This document shows positions 1 through 10,383 of a DNA stretch of 64,000 nt, one piece after another (the first letter of the stretch is position 1; every line of letters starts with the position of its first letter). The notes under the pieces were generated by a model. It did not search any database and was not told the DNA's origin. It saw nothing but the letters and a program-made list of their open reading frames with translations. This DNA is from Ramlibacter sp. Leaf400. GTDB lineage: Bacteria > Pseudomonadota > Gammaproteobacteria > Burkholderiales > Burkholderiaceae_C. Location of the stretch: assembly GCF_001424545.1 (NCBI RefSeq), contig NZ_LMQL01000013.1:124001-188000 (forward strand). The letters run 5' to 3'. A program made the translations under genes and the position numbers.

Positions 1-53
1 TCCAAGATGAAAAAAATTGCTGAGTTGCTTCCAGGCCTCCCCCAGTCGGACGA

Positions 54-86
54 AAGCCCCGAACCCCCGTAGGGTTCGGGGCTTTT
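54..86. terminator. Rho-independent terminator hairpin, probably bidirectional
   Basis: An inverted repeat with arms AGCCCCGAACCC and GGGTTCGGGGCT around a five-base loop is followed by TTT on the plus strand and preceded by AAA, so either strand could use it. It lies just past the stop codon of the minus-strand DegP gene and most likely ends that transcript. Bases 1-53 hold no gene that I can see. Confidence 0.75.
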
Positions 87-97
87 CGAAGACCGGA

Positions 98-1591
98 TCA
101 GCGGGCCGGGCGGATCAGCAGGTAGGTGGCCAGTTCGCCGCGGCGCAGCAGCACCGGGATCGGCTTGGTCTTGTCCGCGCGGTTGACCGCCGCCTCGAAC
201 TCCTTGACGTTGGCGATCTCGGCGTTGCCGATCTGCAGGATCACGTCGCCTTCGCGCACGCCTGCACGCGCGGCGCTGTCGGCGACCGCTTCCACCCGCA
301 CGCCGCCCTTGACCTTGAGTTCCTTCTTCTGGGCGTCGGTCAGGTCGGCCACGCCCAGGCCCAGCGACATCGCCGCCGGCGATCCGTTCTTGGGCTTGTC
401 GTCGGGCGCCTGCGCGCGGCGCACCGGACGCTCGGCCTCGAACTCGGCGATCTGCACGTTCAGGTCGCGCGAGCCGCCGCGGCGGAACACCGTGATGGTC
501 GAGCGCGTGCCCGGCTTGGTGTTGCCCACCATGCGCGGCAGGTCGGTGGCCTTGTCGATCGCCTGGCCGTTGAACTTCGTGATGATGTCCCCGGCCTCGA
601 CGCCGGCCTTGTCGGCGGGCGAGCCGGCCTCGACGCTGCGCACCAGCGCACCCTGCGGCTTGCCCAGTCCAATCGATTCGGCCACGTCCTTGGTGACCTG
701 GTCGATCTGCACGCCGATGCGCCCGCGCGAGACGCGCCCGGTCGGGCCGCGCAGCTGGTCGGCCACGCGGATGGCCTCGTCGATCGGGATCGCGAACGAG
801 ATGCCCATGAAGCCGCCCGAGCGCGAGTAGATCTGGCTGTTGATGCCCACCACCTCGCCGCGCAGGTTGATCAGCGGGCCGCCCGAATTGCCGGGGTTGA
901 TCGCCACGTCGGTCTGGATGAACGGCAGGTAGTCGCCGGTGTCGCGCGCCTTGGCGCTGACGATGCCGGCCGTGACGGTGTTCTCCAGGCCGAACGGCGA
1001 ACCGATGGCCATCACCCACTCGCCCACCTTGAGCTTGCTGACGTCGCCGATCTTCACGAAGGGCAGGCCGGTGGCGTCGATCTTGATCACGGCCACGTCG
1101 GTGCGCTTGTCGGGCGTGCCGACCACCTTGGCCTTGAACTCGCGCTTGTCCGGCAGCGTGACCAGCACCTCCTCGGCGCCTTCCACCACGTGCGCGTTGG
1201 TCATCACGAACCCGTCGGCCGTGATGATGAAGCCGGAACCCACGCCGCGCGGGCGCTCGCGCTCCTCATCGGGCGCCTGGCGCGGGCCGGGGCCCTGGCG
1301 CGGCGCGTTGGGCGGCATCGGCTGGCCGAAGAAGCGGCGGAAGAACTCCTGCATCTCCTCGTCCATCTGCGGGCCCTGGGCCGAGCTGCGCGCGCGCTCC
1401 ATGGTGCGGATGTTCACCACCGCGGGGCCGACCTGCTCGACCAGGTCGACGAAGTCGGGCAGGCCGGTGCGCGGCTGCGGCGCGGACTGAGCGAGCGCGG
1501 GGGCCGCGGGCAGCAGCGCGGCGCCGGCGGCGGCCGCCAGCACGCCCGCCAGAGCGTGGCCCCGGAGCGTTTTCCAATCGGTGCGGAACAT
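98..1591 (-). CDS. degP: Periplasmic serine protease/chaperone DegP (MucD, HtrA family, Do type)
   Basis: Degrades or refolds misfolded envelope proteins in the periplasm. 497 residues. The start at 1591 is chosen because GAAGGAAGAGG lies just upstream and the first ~34 residues form a signal peptide ending ALA-Q; the open frame extends further 5' but lacks support. The trypsin-like domain (about 115-270) shows the triad His134 (NAHVV), Asp165 (TDVAVI) and Ser236 (GNSGGP). Two PDZ domains follow (about 290-385 and 405-495), the usual architecture for Do-type HtrA proteins. It is the last gene of the rpoE-rseA-rseB-degP group, about 100 bases after rseB, matching the algU-mucA-mucB-mucD order of pseudomonads. 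Family regulation by the adjacent sigma factor is expected but not demonstrated here. Confidence 0.95.
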   Translation of the reverse strand: MFRTDWKTLRGHALAGVLAAAAGAALLPAAPALAQSAPQPRTGLPDFVDLVEQVGPAVVNIRTMERARSSAQGPQMDEEMQEFFRRFFGQPMPPNAPRQGPGPRQAPDEERERPRGVGSGFIITADGFVMTNAHVVEGAEEVLVTLPDKREFKAKVVGTPDKRTDVAVIKIDATGLPFVKIGDVSKLKVGEWVMAIGSPFGLENTVTAGIVSAKARDTGDYLPFIQTDVAINPGNSGGPLINLRGEVVGINSQIYSRSGGFMGISFAIPIDEAIRVADQLRGPTGRVSRGRIGVQIDQVTKDVAESIGLGKPQGALVRSVEAGSPADKAGVEAGDIITKFNGQAIDKATDLPRMVGNTKPGTRSTITVFRRGGSRDLNVQIAEFEAERPVRRAQAPDDKPKNGSPAAMSLGLGVADLTDAQKKELKVKGGVRVEAVADSAARAGVREGDVILQIGNAEIANVKEFEAAVNRADKTKPIPVLLRRGELATYLLIRPAR

Positions 1592-1694
1592 GGGAACCTC
1601 TTCCTTCGACAGCTGTTTGCTGAACTGCAGACTCAGAACCGCCACCGGCCGGATGGTTCAACTCGGCCGGTCGCGCGTTCCATCAGATGGGGCC

Positions 1695-2717
1695 TCAGCG
1701 TCGCCGCTCAAGGTTGTATGCGAAGGCCTTGAGCGTCTGCGCGGGGACTTCGCCGACGACCGTCAGCCACCATTCCTCGACGCGGCGGGCGAGCGTGTGG
1801 GTGGCGCCGCTGGCGAACAGGCCTTCCTGCGTGTGCCGCTGCCGGTCGTAGGGCTCCACGAACACCGACACGGCCGCCAGCCCATCCGAGAAGATCCAGT
1901 GGATGCTGCCCTCGGCGGGCGCGCCCGAGCCGGCCGGGCGCTTGTAGCAGCTCATCGGCTTGAAGCCGGCCACGGCGGTCTTCATCGCCCAGCCTTCGGA
2001 GGCGGGGTCGGTCTTCACCGCGTTGGACCGCTCCACGCGCCAGCCCTGCGGCGGCTGCATCATCTGGGCGAGCTTGTCGGCGCGCACGGGCGCGTCGAGC
2101 TGGAGTTCGGAGAACGCCGCCTGCTCGAGCACCTTGCCCTCGCCGTCCAGCGTCTGCAGCTTGATCACCAGGCCCGAGCGCTTCTCGCTCCACACGCGGT
2201 AGCCGAACCGCAGCCCATCCTTGGGCGCGAGCTGGACCACGTCGGCGTCGAAGCCGGCCACGCGGTCGTTGGCGAGACGGCGGGCCGCGTAGTACTCGGG
2301 GATCGACGTGTCGGTGGACTTGAGCAGGTGCGGGAAAGGGCCCAGCGAGTCGCGCTTCTCGGCCCGCACCACGCGGTGCTCCGGCAGGTGGGTCAGCACC
2401 TCGTCGTTGCGGCGGAAGGTCGAGCGCGGCGCGCCGGTGAGCACCTCGACCCGCTCGATCTGCTGCGCCGGATCGCCCGAGTGCCAGATGCGCGCGCTGG
2501 ACAGCGCCCCGCTGCTGGAGGAGACGACGAAGGTGCCGATGTAGCTGCGCAGTCGCGAGGCGTCCTGGATGCGCATGAGCCACTCGTCGACGCTGCGCTC
2601 CGGGACCACCGAGCCCACCGGGCCGTTGGACGGCTGGGCTGCCGCGGCCGCGCCCATCAGCGCGGACAGCGTCAGCAGGCAGGCGGTGGCTCGCAGCTGC
2701 GGCAGGGTGATCCGCAT
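1695..2717 (-). CDS. rseB: Sigma-E regulatory protein RseB/MucB
   Basis: Periplasmic protein that in the known family binds the anti-sigma factor RseA and shields it from proteolysis until envelope stress is sensed. 340 residues with an N-terminal signal peptide (hydrophobic run, then AAAAAQ). The body begins with a conserved-type segment (DEWLMRIQDA, YIGTFVVSSSSG) and carries the MucB/RseB two-domain sequence with a lipoprotein-carrier-like fold. The start lies 2 bases after the rseA stop, so the two are translationally coupled. Identification rests on sequence resemblance and on its place between rseA and degP. Confidence 0.9.
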   Translation of the reverse strand: MRITLPQLRATACLLTLSALMGAAAAAQPSNGPVGSVVPERSVDEWLMRIQDASRLRSYIGTFVVSSSSGALSSARIWHSGDPAQQIERVEVLTGAPRSTFRRNDEVLTHLPEHRVVRAEKRDSLGPFPHLLKSTDTSIPEYYAARRLANDRVAGFDADVVQLAPKDGLRFGYRVWSEKRSGLVIKLQTLDGEGKVLEQAAFSELQLDAPVRADKLAQMMQPPQGWRVERSNAVKTDPASEGWAMKTAVAGFKPMSCYKRPAGSGAPAEGSIHWIFSDGLAAVSVFVEPYDRQRHTQEGLFASGATHTLARRVEEWWLTVVGEVPAQTLKAFAYNLERRR

Positions 2718-2719
2718 GG

Positions 2720-3346
2720 TCAGCGCGCCGGGCCTTCGAACGTCGCGCTGCGCAGGAAGCCGGCCGGCATCTGGAGCGCCGACGGGCCGCCGAACTGACG
2801 GTGGGCCGCCAGCATCTCATCGAGCTTGGGATCGCGGATCATGACGCCGGGCTCGCTGCGCGCGAGCACGGCGCCCGGATCGGCCGAAGCCGGCGGCTGG
2901 GGCGCCACGGCCAGTTGCGGCACCGCCGCGAGCGGGGGCTGCGGGCCGACCGGCGAACCAGCCGTTCCCAGCATGGACCAACCGACGGCCGCGAAGGCCG
3001 CGACCGAGGCGAAGCCGGCCACCATCTTCCAGCGGAAGGCGCCGTCGTTGGCCGCCGGCTCGGCGGCCTTGCGCACCACGATCGGCGGCAGCGTGGCCGC
3101 CTGCGCGGGCACCGTGGCCTGCTCCTGCGCGAGCCGCGCCGAGAGCTTGCCGATGAAGCGGTCGGCGGGGGTCCCGCCCGCGAGTTCTCCCGAGCGCAGC
3201 ACGTCGCCGATGAGGTGGTAGGCGTGCCAGGTGGCGAGCGCCTCGCGCCCCGCGCACGCCTCCATCGCCCGGGCGAAGGCCTCGCCCTGCAGCTGGCCGT
3301 CGGCCAGCGTCGAAATCAGTTCCTTGTGTTCCATTCTGTCGTCCAT
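2720..3346 (-). CDS. rseA: Anti-sigma-E factor RseA/MucA
   Basis: Inner-membrane anti-sigma factor that holds the adjacent RpoE at the membrane. 208 residues from the ATG at 3346, which has GAGGTGG at good distance; a GTG three codons upstream and an ATG four codons downstream are alternatives. The N-terminal cytoplasmic domain contains ISTLADGQL and a WHAYHLIGDVLRSGE stretch, the RseA_N signature (ASD fold). A single membrane segment lies near the middle (about 105-122, VAGFASVAAFAAVGWSML), followed by an Ala/Pro-rich periplasmic tail. It starts 16 bases after rpoE and runs straight into rseB. Confidence 0.88.
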   Translation of the reverse strand: MDDRMEHKELISTLADGQLQGEAFARAMEACAGREALATWHAYHLIGDVLRSGELAGGTPADRFIGKLSARLAQEQATVPAQAATLPPIVVRKAAEPAANDGAFRWKMVAGFASVAAFAAVGWSMLGTAGSPVGPQPPLAAVPQLAVAPQPPASADPGAVLARSEPGVMIRDPKLDEMLAAHRQFGGPSALQMPAGFLRSATFEGPAR

Positions 3347-3362
3347 CGCAACCACCTCGCGA

Positions 3363-3998
3363 CTACCAGCGCTTGCCCGACTGGTTTTCCAGCAACGGCT
3401 TGACCTTCGCGGAAATCGCCTCGCGGGCGCGGAAGATGCGCGAGCGGACGGTGCCGATCGGGCAGTTCATCGCCTCGGCGATCTCCTCGTAGCTCAGCCC
3501 TTCGATCTCGCGCAGCGTGACCGCCTGGCGAAGTTCCTCGGGCAGGGCCTCCATGGCCGAGTTGACCGTGGCGGCGATCTCCTTGGCGGCCAGCACCGTC
3601 TCCGGCGTTTCCGGGCTGGTTAGTTCGTTCTCCACCGAGGAAGTTTCATCGTCGTCGTCGCCGCCGCGCAGGGCACTCTCGGAAACCAGGGGGTCGCGCT
3701 TGAGATCGACCAGGGCCTTCTTGGCGGTATTGACGGCGATGCGGTACAGCCACGTGTAGAACTGCGCCTCGCCGCGGAACTGGGCCAGGGCCCGGTAGGC
3801 CCGGATGAAGGTTTCCTGCGCGATGTCCTCGACCAGGTCGACGTCGCGCACCATGCGGCCGATCAGGCGCTCGATGCGGCGTTGGTACTTCAGTACCAGC
3901 AGTTCGAAGGCCCGCTGGTCACCGGCCACGGCGCGCGCCACCAGCATCTGGTCGGTGTCGGCGGGAGCAGGCGCGGGGGCGGGCGGCGTCTGGGTCAT
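3363..3998 (-). CDS. rpoE: ECF sigma factor RpoE (AlgU/sigma-E)
   Basis: Extracytoplasmic-function sigma factor directing RNA polymerase to envelope-stress promoters. 211 residues, with a short Pro/Ala-rich N-terminus. Region 2 (about 35-100) contains DLVEDIAQETFIRAYRAL and YTWLYRIAVN. Region 4 near the C-terminus shows the helix-turn-helix LSYEEIAEAMNCPIGTVRSR. An acidic linker (DDDDETSSVENE) separates them. Its start overlaps the stop of the upstream YgfX-like gene (ATGA at 3995-3998), so it may be transcribed partly by read-through from the fatty-acid gene cluster; a weak -10-like TATATT lies about 55 bases upstream. Confidence 0.95.
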   Translation of the reverse strand: MTQTPPAPAPAPADTDQMLVARAVAGDQRAFELLVLKYQRRIERLIGRMVRDVDLVEDIAQETFIRAYRALAQFRGEAQFYTWLYRIAVNTAKKALVDLKRDPLVSESALRGGDDDDETSSVENELTSPETPETVLAAKEIAATVNSAMEALPEELRQAVTLREIEGLSYEEIAEAMNCPIGTVRSRIFRAREAISAKVKPLLENQSGKRW

Positions 3999-4456
3999 GG
4001 TGTGGCCGAAGGCGGTTCGGCCCGGGGCGGCGCCTCAGGGTGGGTGGCGCGGGAATATACCGCACGGCGCAGCGCGTCCCAGCGTGAGGGAAGCCGCGCC
4101 CGCTCGACCCACAGCCAGCGCGTGCGCCCCGGCGAACGCCAGCGCAACAGCAGGAGCGATTGCAGGTCCAGCACCACCTGCACCGAGCCCGATTCCACCG
4201 CCGGCCCGCCGGCCGACCACGACCAGGCGGCCGCGTCCCAGGCGAGCAGCCCGGCGGGTTGCGCGCGCCACCACCCGGCAGCCCACGCGCCGGCCGCGAG
4301 GCAGGCCGCCAGCGCCGCCCCCACCCGCGCGGCGGACGCACCGCCGGCCGCGAAGGCCAGGCCGGCCAGCAGCCCCAGCGACCAGGTGGCCAGGAGGAGC
4401 GCCCCCACCAAGGACGAACGCCCCACCGGATAACTCACCGATGGGGCGCCGTGCAT
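3995..4456 (-). CDS. Small membrane protein resembling YgfX/CptA
   Basis: 153 residues. Two adjacent hydrophobic segments (about 17-37 and 42-60) are followed by a soluble part with WDAAAWSWSAGG, VVLDLQSLLLLRW and a basic tail with WDALRRAVYS. This two-helix plus beta-rich tail pattern resembles the YgfX family of small inner-membrane proteins, some of which act with SdhE-like partners; no sdhE is adjacent, so a toxin role should not be assumed. It lies 30 bases after fabF and overlaps the rpoE start by ATGA, a position shared by unnamed proteins in related Burkholderiales. Function unknown. Confidence 0.6.
   Translation of the reverse strand: MHGAPSVSYPVGRSSLVGALLLATWSLGLLAGLAFAAGGASAARVGAALAACLAAGAWAAGWWRAQPAGLLAWDAAAWSWSAGGPAVESGSVQVVLDLQSLLLLRWRSPGRTRWLWVERARLPSRWDALRRAVYSRATHPEAPPRAEPPSATP
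4054..4059 (-). promoter_or_regulatory. Possible -10 element upstream of rpoE
   Basis: Reading the minus strand, TATATT occurs about 55 bases before the rpoE ATG, inside the upstream YgfX-like gene. No convincing -35 and no clear sigma-E type -35 (GGAACTT) was found, so this is only a candidate internal promoter. Confidence 0.25.
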
Positions 4457-4486
4457 GGGAGCGATGGGGCTGCGGATCGCGCCGTG

Positions 4487-5731
4487 TCAGACCCGCTTGA
4501 AGACCAGCGTGCCGTTGGTGCCGCCGAAACCGAAGTTGTTCTTCACCGCCACGTCCACCTTCAGGTCCCGCGCGGTGTTGGCGCAGTAGTCCAGGTCGCA
4601 CTCGGGGTCCTGGTTGAAGATGTTGATGGTGGGGGGCACCTTCTGCTCGTGCACGGCCAGCACGGTGAACACCGACTCGATGCCGCCGGCGCCGCCCAGC
4701 AGGTGGCCGGTCATCGACTTGGTCGAGCTGACCACCATCTTCCTGGCGTGCTCGCCCAGGGCCGCCTTGATGGCGTTGGTCTCGTTCAGGTCGCCCAGCG
4801 GCGTGGACGTGCCGTGCGCATTGAGGTAGTCGACCTGGTCGGCGTTGATGCCCGCATTGCGCAACGCACCCACCATGGCCCGTCGCGGACCGTCGATGTC
4901 GGGCGCGGTCATGTGGTACGCGTCGGCCGACATGCCGAAGCCCGCCACCTCGGCGTAGATCCTGGCGCCGCGCGCCTTGGCGTGTTCGTATTCCTCGAGC
5001 ACCATCACGCCGCCGCCCTCGCCCAGCACGAAGCCGTCGCGGTCCTTGTCCCAGGGGCGGGACGCCGTCTTGGGATCGTCGTTGCGGGTGGACAGCGCAC
5101 GGGCGGAAGCGAAGCCGCCGATGCCCAGCGGCGAAACCGAGGACTCGGCGCCGCCGCAGACCATCACGTCGGCGTCGCCGCTCTCGATCAGGCGGGCCGA
5201 CAGGCCGATGGCGTGCAGGCCGGTGGTGCAGGCCGTCACGACGGCGAGGTTCGGGCCCTTGAAGCCGTACTTGATCGACACGTGCCCCGAGATCATGTTG
5301 ATGATGGAGGCGGGCACGAAGAACGGCGAGACGCGGCGCGGGCCGCGATTCATGAGTTCGGTGTGGGTCTCCTCGATCATCGGCAGGCCGCCGATGCCGG
5401 CGCCGATGTTGACCCCGATGCGTTCGGCCAGCTCGGTCGGCAGCGCGTCGCCGCTGGGCAGGCCGCTGTCGGCCACCGCCTGGCAGGCCGCCGCCAGCCC
5501 GAGATGGATGAACCGGTCCATGTGCCGGGCTTCCTTCTCGGGGATGTACTGCGTGATGTCGAAGCCCTTGACCTCACCGGCGAAGCGGCAGGCGAAGTTG
5601 GCCGCGTCGAACTGCGTGATGAAGTCGATGCCCGGCTTGCCCGCCAGCAGGTTGGCCCACGATTCGGTGACCGTGTTGCCCACCGGGCTGACGCAGCCCA
5701 GGCCGGTGACGACGACTCGACGACGGCTCAT
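4487..5731 (-). CDS. fabF: Beta-ketoacyl-ACP synthase II (FabF)
   Basis: Condenses malonyl-ACP with acyl-ACP in each elongation round of type II fatty-acid synthesis, in the cytoplasm. 414 residues, normal for FabF. The Cys-His-His triad is visible: Cys168 (VTACTTG), His306 (NAHGTS) and His343 (MTGHLLG). The N-terminus (RRRVVVTGLGCVSPVG) is typical. It follows acpP by 7 bases, the standard acpP-fabF arrangement, and is the last fatty-acid gene before the YgfX-like gene and rpoE. Confidence 0.97.
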   Translation of the reverse strand: MSRRRVVVTGLGCVSPVGNTVTESWANLLAGKPGIDFITQFDAANFACRFAGEVKGFDITQYIPEKEARHMDRFIHLGLAAACQAVADSGLPSGDALPTELAERIGVNIGAGIGGLPMIEETHTELMNRGPRRVSPFFVPASIINMISGHVSIKYGFKGPNLAVVTACTTGLHAIGLSARLIESGDADVMVCGGAESSVSPLGIGGFASARALSTRNDDPKTASRPWDKDRDGFVLGEGGGVMVLEEYEHAKARGARIYAEVAGFGMSADAYHMTAPDIDGPRRAMVGALRNAGINADQVDYLNAHGTSTPLGDLNETNAIKAALGEHARKMVVSSTKSMTGHLLGGAGGIESVFTVLAVHEQKVPPTINIFNQDPECDLDYCANTARDLKVDVAVKNNFGFGGTNGTLVFKRV

Positions 5732-5738
5732 TGTCGTA

Positions 5739-6872
<1,134 letters not shown>

Positions 6873-7823
6873 TCATGCCAGCAGTCCCTTGGCTTCGGCC
6901 AGCGTGGCCGGGTCGTACACCGAGCCGGCAATGAGGGCCGGGTCGATGCGCTTGCACAGCCCCTGCAGCACCTTGCCCGGGCCGCACTCGAGCACGACCT
7001 GCGCGCCGCGCGCCTGGATGGCCTTGATGCCATCGACCCAGCGCACCGGGCCGAACGCCTGCTCGTAGAGCGCGCCGCGGATGCGGTCGGGGTCGCTCTC
7101 GACCTTGGCCTCGATGTTGTTCACGACCGGGATCTTCGGCGCCGCGATGGCCACCTGGGCCAGGCGCTCGCGCAGCCGGTCGGCCGCGGGCTTCATCAGG
7201 CTGGAATGGAACGGCGCCGACACGGGCAGCAGCAGCGCGCGCTTGGCGCCCTTGGCCTTGAGCACTTCGCAGGCCTTGTCGACCGCGGCCTTGCTGCCGG
7301 CGATGACGGTTTGCGCCGGGTCGTTGAAGTTCACCGCCTCGACGACGTCCATGCTGTTGGTGCCGAACGAGCGCTGCGCCTCGGCGCAACCTTCCACCAC
7401 CTTCTGCGCGTCGAGCCCCAGCACGGCAGCCATGGCGCCTTCGCCCACGGGCACGGCTTCCTGCATGGCTTGGGCGCGGAAACGCACCAGCGGCGCGGCG
7501 TCGGCCAGGCTCAGCGCGCCGGCCGCGACCAGCGCGGAATACTCGCCGAGAGAATGGCCGGCCACCACCGCGGGCTGCGCGCCCCCTTCGGCCAGCCAGG
7601 CCCGGTAGGCGGCCACGCCGGCCACCAGCATCACGGGCTGGGTGTTGGTGGTGAGCGAGAGCGCTTCCTTCGGGCCTTCCTTGATCAGGCGGCCGATGTC
7701 CTCGCCCAGCGCTTCGGAGGCCTGCGCCACCACTTCACGCACGGCCGGGTGGTCGCCCCAGGCGTCGAGCATGCCCACGGCTTGCGAGCCTTGGCCGGGA
7801 AAGACAAATGCGAACGGTTTCAT
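6873..7823 (-). CDS. fabD: Malonyl-CoA:ACP transacylase FabD
   Basis: Transfers malonyl from CoA to ACP, providing the elongation substrate. 316 residues, family-typical. It begins with FAFVFPGQGSQ and carries the nucleophile elbow GHSLGEY with Ser91; a later histidine in APFHSSLM is the expected partner. The start lies about 55 bases after the fabH stop, in a run of fatty-acid genes on the same strand. Confidence 0.97.
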   Translation of the reverse strand: MKPFAFVFPGQGSQAVGMLDAWGDHPAVREVVAQASEALGEDIGRLIKEGPKEALSLTTNTQPVMLVAGVAAYRAWLAEGGAQPAVVAGHSLGEYSALVAAGALSLADAAPLVRFRAQAMQEAVPVGEGAMAAVLGLDAQKVVEGCAEAQRSFGTNSMDVVEAVNFNDPAQTVIAGSKAAVDKACEVLKAKGAKRALLLPVSAPFHSSLMKPAADRLRERLAQVAIAAPKIPVVNNIEAKVESDPDRIRGALYEQAFGPVRWVDGIKAIQARGAQVVLECGPGKVLQGLCKRIDPALIAGSVYDPATLAEAKGLLA

Positions 7824-7878
7824 CTTGAGGTGCCTGCCGTCGTTTTTTCGGGATGGAGATCAGCGGGTGCGCTCGGGA

Positions 7879-8856
7879 TCAGAAGTCCACCAGCACCGCG
7901 CCCCAGGTGAAGCCGCCGCCGACGCCTTCGAGCATCAGCGTGTCGCCCTTGCGGACCTTGCCCTGCCGCACCGCGGCGTCGAGCGCCAGCGGGATGGACG
8001 CGGCCGAGGTGTTGCCGTGCTGGTCCACCGTGACGACGAGCTTGTCCATCGGCAGCTTCAGCTTCCTGGCCGTGCCCTGCATGATGCGGATGTTGGCCTG
8101 GTGCGGGATCAGCCAGTCGATGTCGGCGTCGGTGCGGCCGGCCTTGGCCAGCGTGGTGCGCGCGGCCTCTTCCAGCACGCCCACGGCGAGCTTGAACACG
8201 GCCTGGCCGTCCATCTTCAGGAAGGGATCGCCCAGCACCTTGCCCCCGGCGACCGTGCCGGGCACGCACAGGATGCCCGCGTGCTTGCCGTCGGCATGCA
8301 GGTCGGTCGCCAGGATGCCCGGCGTCTCCGAAGCTTCCAGCACCACGGCGCCGGCGCCGTCGCCGAACAGCACGCAGGTCGTGCGGTCCTTGAAGTCGAG
8401 GATGCGGGAGAACACCTCGGAGCCGATCACCAGCGCGCGCGTGGCGCTGCCGGTGCGGATCATGGCGTCGGCCACGGTCAGCGCGTAGACGAAGCCGCTG
8501 CACACCGCCTGCACGTCGAAGGCGGGGCAGCCGGCGATGCCCAGCTTGTTCTGCAGGATGCAGGCGGCCGACGGGAACACCATGTCCGGCGTGGAGGTGG
8601 CCACGATGATCAGGTCGATGTCGGCGGGGCCGCAGCCGGCCGCCTCCATCGCGTGGCGTGCGGCCTGCGCGCCCAGATCGCTGGTGGTGACGTCCGCCGC
8701 GGCGAAGTGGCGCGCCCGGATGCCGGTGCGTTCCACGATCCAGTCGTCGGAGGTTTCGACGCCCTGGGTCGCCAGTTCGGCGGCGAGGTCGGCGTTGGTC
8801 ACGCGGCGCGGCGGAAGATGACTGCCGGTGCCGGTGATGCGCGAGTAACGGCTCAT
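7879..8856 (-). CDS. fabH: Beta-ketoacyl-ACP synthase III (FabH)
   Basis: Starts fatty-acid synthesis by condensing acetyl-CoA with malonyl-ACP. 325 residues. The nucleophile is Cys119 (AVCSGF), with the expected His and Asn near the C-terminus (IPHQANIRI and [10 protein letters not shown]). The start codon overlaps the plsX stop (ATGA, 8853-8856), so the two are translationally coupled. Confidence 0.96.
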   Translation of the reverse strand: MSRYSRITGTGSHLPPRRVTNADLAAELATQGVETSDDWIVERTGIRARHFAAADVTTSDLGAQAARHAMEAAGCGPADIDLIIVATSTPDMVFPSAACILQNKLGIAGCPAFDVQAVCSGFVYALTVADAMIRTGSATRALVIGSEVFSRILDFKDRTTCVLFGDGAGAVVLEASETPGILATDLHADGKHAGILCVPGTVAGGKVLGDPFLKMDGQAVFKLAVGVLEEAARTTLAKAGRTDADIDWLIPHQANIRIMQGTARKLKLPMDKLVVTVDQHGNTSAASIPLALDAAVRQGKVRKGDTLMLEGVGGGFTWGAVLVDF

Positions 8857-9902
8857 TCGGAAGCGATCGCCTCGATCGGTTGCGGTTCGGTGGGGGCTCC
8901 GGCCAGGAGGGGCCGGGCGTGGGCGATGCGGGCCTGGACGCGATCGAGCAGGTTGTTTCGGGCCGCATCATACGCCCGGGCCAGGGCCTGGCTGAACGCA
9001 AAAGCGTCGGCCGAGCCATGGCTCTTGAACACGAGGCCGCGCAGGCCCAGCAGGGCGGCGCCGTTGTAGCGGCGGTAGTCGACGCGGTTCTTGAACGACG
9101 CGAGCACCGGGTACGCGATCAGGGCCGCCAGTCGGGTCAGCAGGTTGCGCGAGAACTCCTCGCGCAGGAAGCCGCCGATCATGCTGGCCAGGCCTTCGCT
9201 GGTCTTCAGGGCCACGTTGCCCACGAAGCCGTCGCACACCACGATGTCGGTGGTGCCCTTGAAGATGTCGTTGCCTTCCACGTTGCCGTGGAAGTTGAGG
9301 TCGCCGGCGGCGGCGGCCGAGCGCAGCAGTTCGCCCGCGCGCTTGATGACCTCGCTGCCCTTGATGACCTCCTCGCCGATGTTCAGCAGGCCCACGCTGG
9401 GCTGCTCCTGGTTCTTCAGGGCCGAGACCAGGGCCGAGCCCATGACGGCGAACTGCAGCAGGTGCTGCTCGGTGCAATCGACGTTGGCGCCCAGGTCCAG
9501 CACGGTCGTGGCCCCGCCCTTGGCGTTGGGCATCGGGTAGGCGATGGCCGGGCGGTCGATGCCGTCCACGGTCTTGAGCAGGTAGCGCGCCAGCGCCATC
9601 AGCGCGCCGGTGTTGCCGGCCGACACGGCCGCCTGGGCCTTGCCTTCCTTGACCTGCTGGATCGCCACGCGCATGGACGAATCCTTCTTGCGGCGCAGCG
9701 CCACCTCGACGGCGTCGTCCATCGACACCACCTCGGAGGCGGGCACGTGGGTCGCACGCGGGTGGTGGAAGGACTTGAGCGCATCGCCGCCCACCAGCAG
9801 CAGGCGGGCCTCGGGGTGCTCGTCCAGGAAGCGGCGGCAGGCCGGCAGGGTCACCGCCGGGCCGTGGTCGCCCCCCATGCAGTCGACGGCCAGGATCGTC
9901 AT
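8853..9902 (-). CDS. plsX: Phosphate acyltransferase PlsX
   Basis: Makes acyl-phosphate from acyl-ACP for the PlsX/PlsY route of phosphatidic acid synthesis; a peripheral membrane enzyme. 349 residues, starting [14 protein letters not shown], with [10 protein letters not shown] and [13 protein letters not shown] motifs typical of the family. It follows rpmF by about 130 bases that contain a strong minus-strand hairpin with a U tract, so its expression may be partly uncoupled from rpmF. Confidence 0.96.
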   Translation of the reverse strand: MTILAVDCMGGDHGPAVTLPACRRFLDEHPEARLLLVGGDALKSFHHPRATHVPASEVVSMDDAVEVALRRKKDSSMRVAIQQVKEGKAQAAVSAGNTGALMALARYLLKTVDGIDRPAIAYPMPNAKGGATTVLDLGANVDCTEQHLLQFAVMGSALVSALKNQEQPSVGLLNIGEEVIKGSEVIKRAGELLRSAAAAGDLNFHGNVEGNDIFKGTTDIVVCDGFVGNVALKTSEGLASMIGGFLREEFSRNLLTRLAALIAYPVLASFKNRVDYRRYNGAALLGLRGLVFKSHGSADAFAFSQALARAYDAARNNLLDRVQARIAHARPLLAGAPTEPQPIEAIASE

Positions 9903-9967
9903 GTCGTCAAATGTAGAGCGTCCGGCAAAGCGCCCGGGCGCCGCGGCACAGCGGTCGCGGCGGCCAG

Positions 9968-10004
9968 AAAAAAGGCCCGGGCTGCGCAGGCAGCGGCGGG
10001 CCCC
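9968..10004 (-). terminator. Intrinsic terminator or attenuator between rpmF and plsX
   Basis: Read on the minus strand: a GC-rich hairpin with outer arms GGCCCG/CGGGCC and an inner GCTGC/GCAGC stem, followed directly by TTTTTT. This is a textbook intrinsic terminator placed inside a cluster usually regarded as one operon. It could reduce rpmF-yceD read-through into plsX. Confidence 0.65.
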
Positions 10005-10034
10005 TCCTTGGCGCGGTCATTGCCGCGAAGACGA

Positions 10035-10217
10035 TCAGGCGTCGTTCTTGGTCTTGAGCACCTTGCGGCCACGGTAGAAGCCGGTGGGGCTGATGTGGTG
10101 GCGCAGGTGGGTTTCGCCGGTGGTGGGTTCCACCGCGATGCCGGGCACCGTCAGCGCGTTGTGCGAACGGTGCATGCCCCGCTTGGAGGGCGACTTCTTG
10201 TTTTGCTGGACGGCCAT
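10035..10217 (-). CDS. rpmF: 50S ribosomal protein L32
   Basis: Small basic protein of the large ribosomal subunit. 60 residues, [18 protein letters not shown] at the N-terminus and GFYRGRKVL near the end, matching bacterial L32 of the form without the zinc-binding cysteines. It lies between yceD and plsX, the conserved order in proteobacteria. A TATAAT about 140 bases upstream may be its own promoter. Confidence 0.97.
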   Translation of the reverse strand: MAVQQNKKSPSKRGMHRSHNALTVPGIAVEPTTGETHLRHHISPTGFYRGRKVLKTKNDA

Positions 10218-10354
10218 GCCGGGCTCCTGGACTTGGTGTCGCGCCCTGCGGAAAGTCGCGGGACGCGGTTGATCGGGTGGGTGGGCACCGACTGGAGGTC
10301 GGACACAGGGTTTGCGCCCGGCCGCAAAGCTCGGCTGCCGGCGCGAAGCCCGCC

Positions 10355-10383
10355 ATTATATACGAGCGCCCGCGCCCTAGTCC
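10355..10383 (-). promoter_or_regulatory. Candidate promoter for rpmF between yceD and rpmF
   Basis: A perfect minus-strand -10 TATAAT at 10355-10360 sits just past the yceD stop codon, about 138 bases before rpmF. The -35 region (around GGACTA) is a weak match. It would allow L32 to be made independently of yceD. Confidence 0.45.

Noticed and set aside
17..1732. Long plus-strand open frame across degP
   Set aside because: Antisense shadow; the minus strand encodes a complete HtrA protease with intact catalytic residues.
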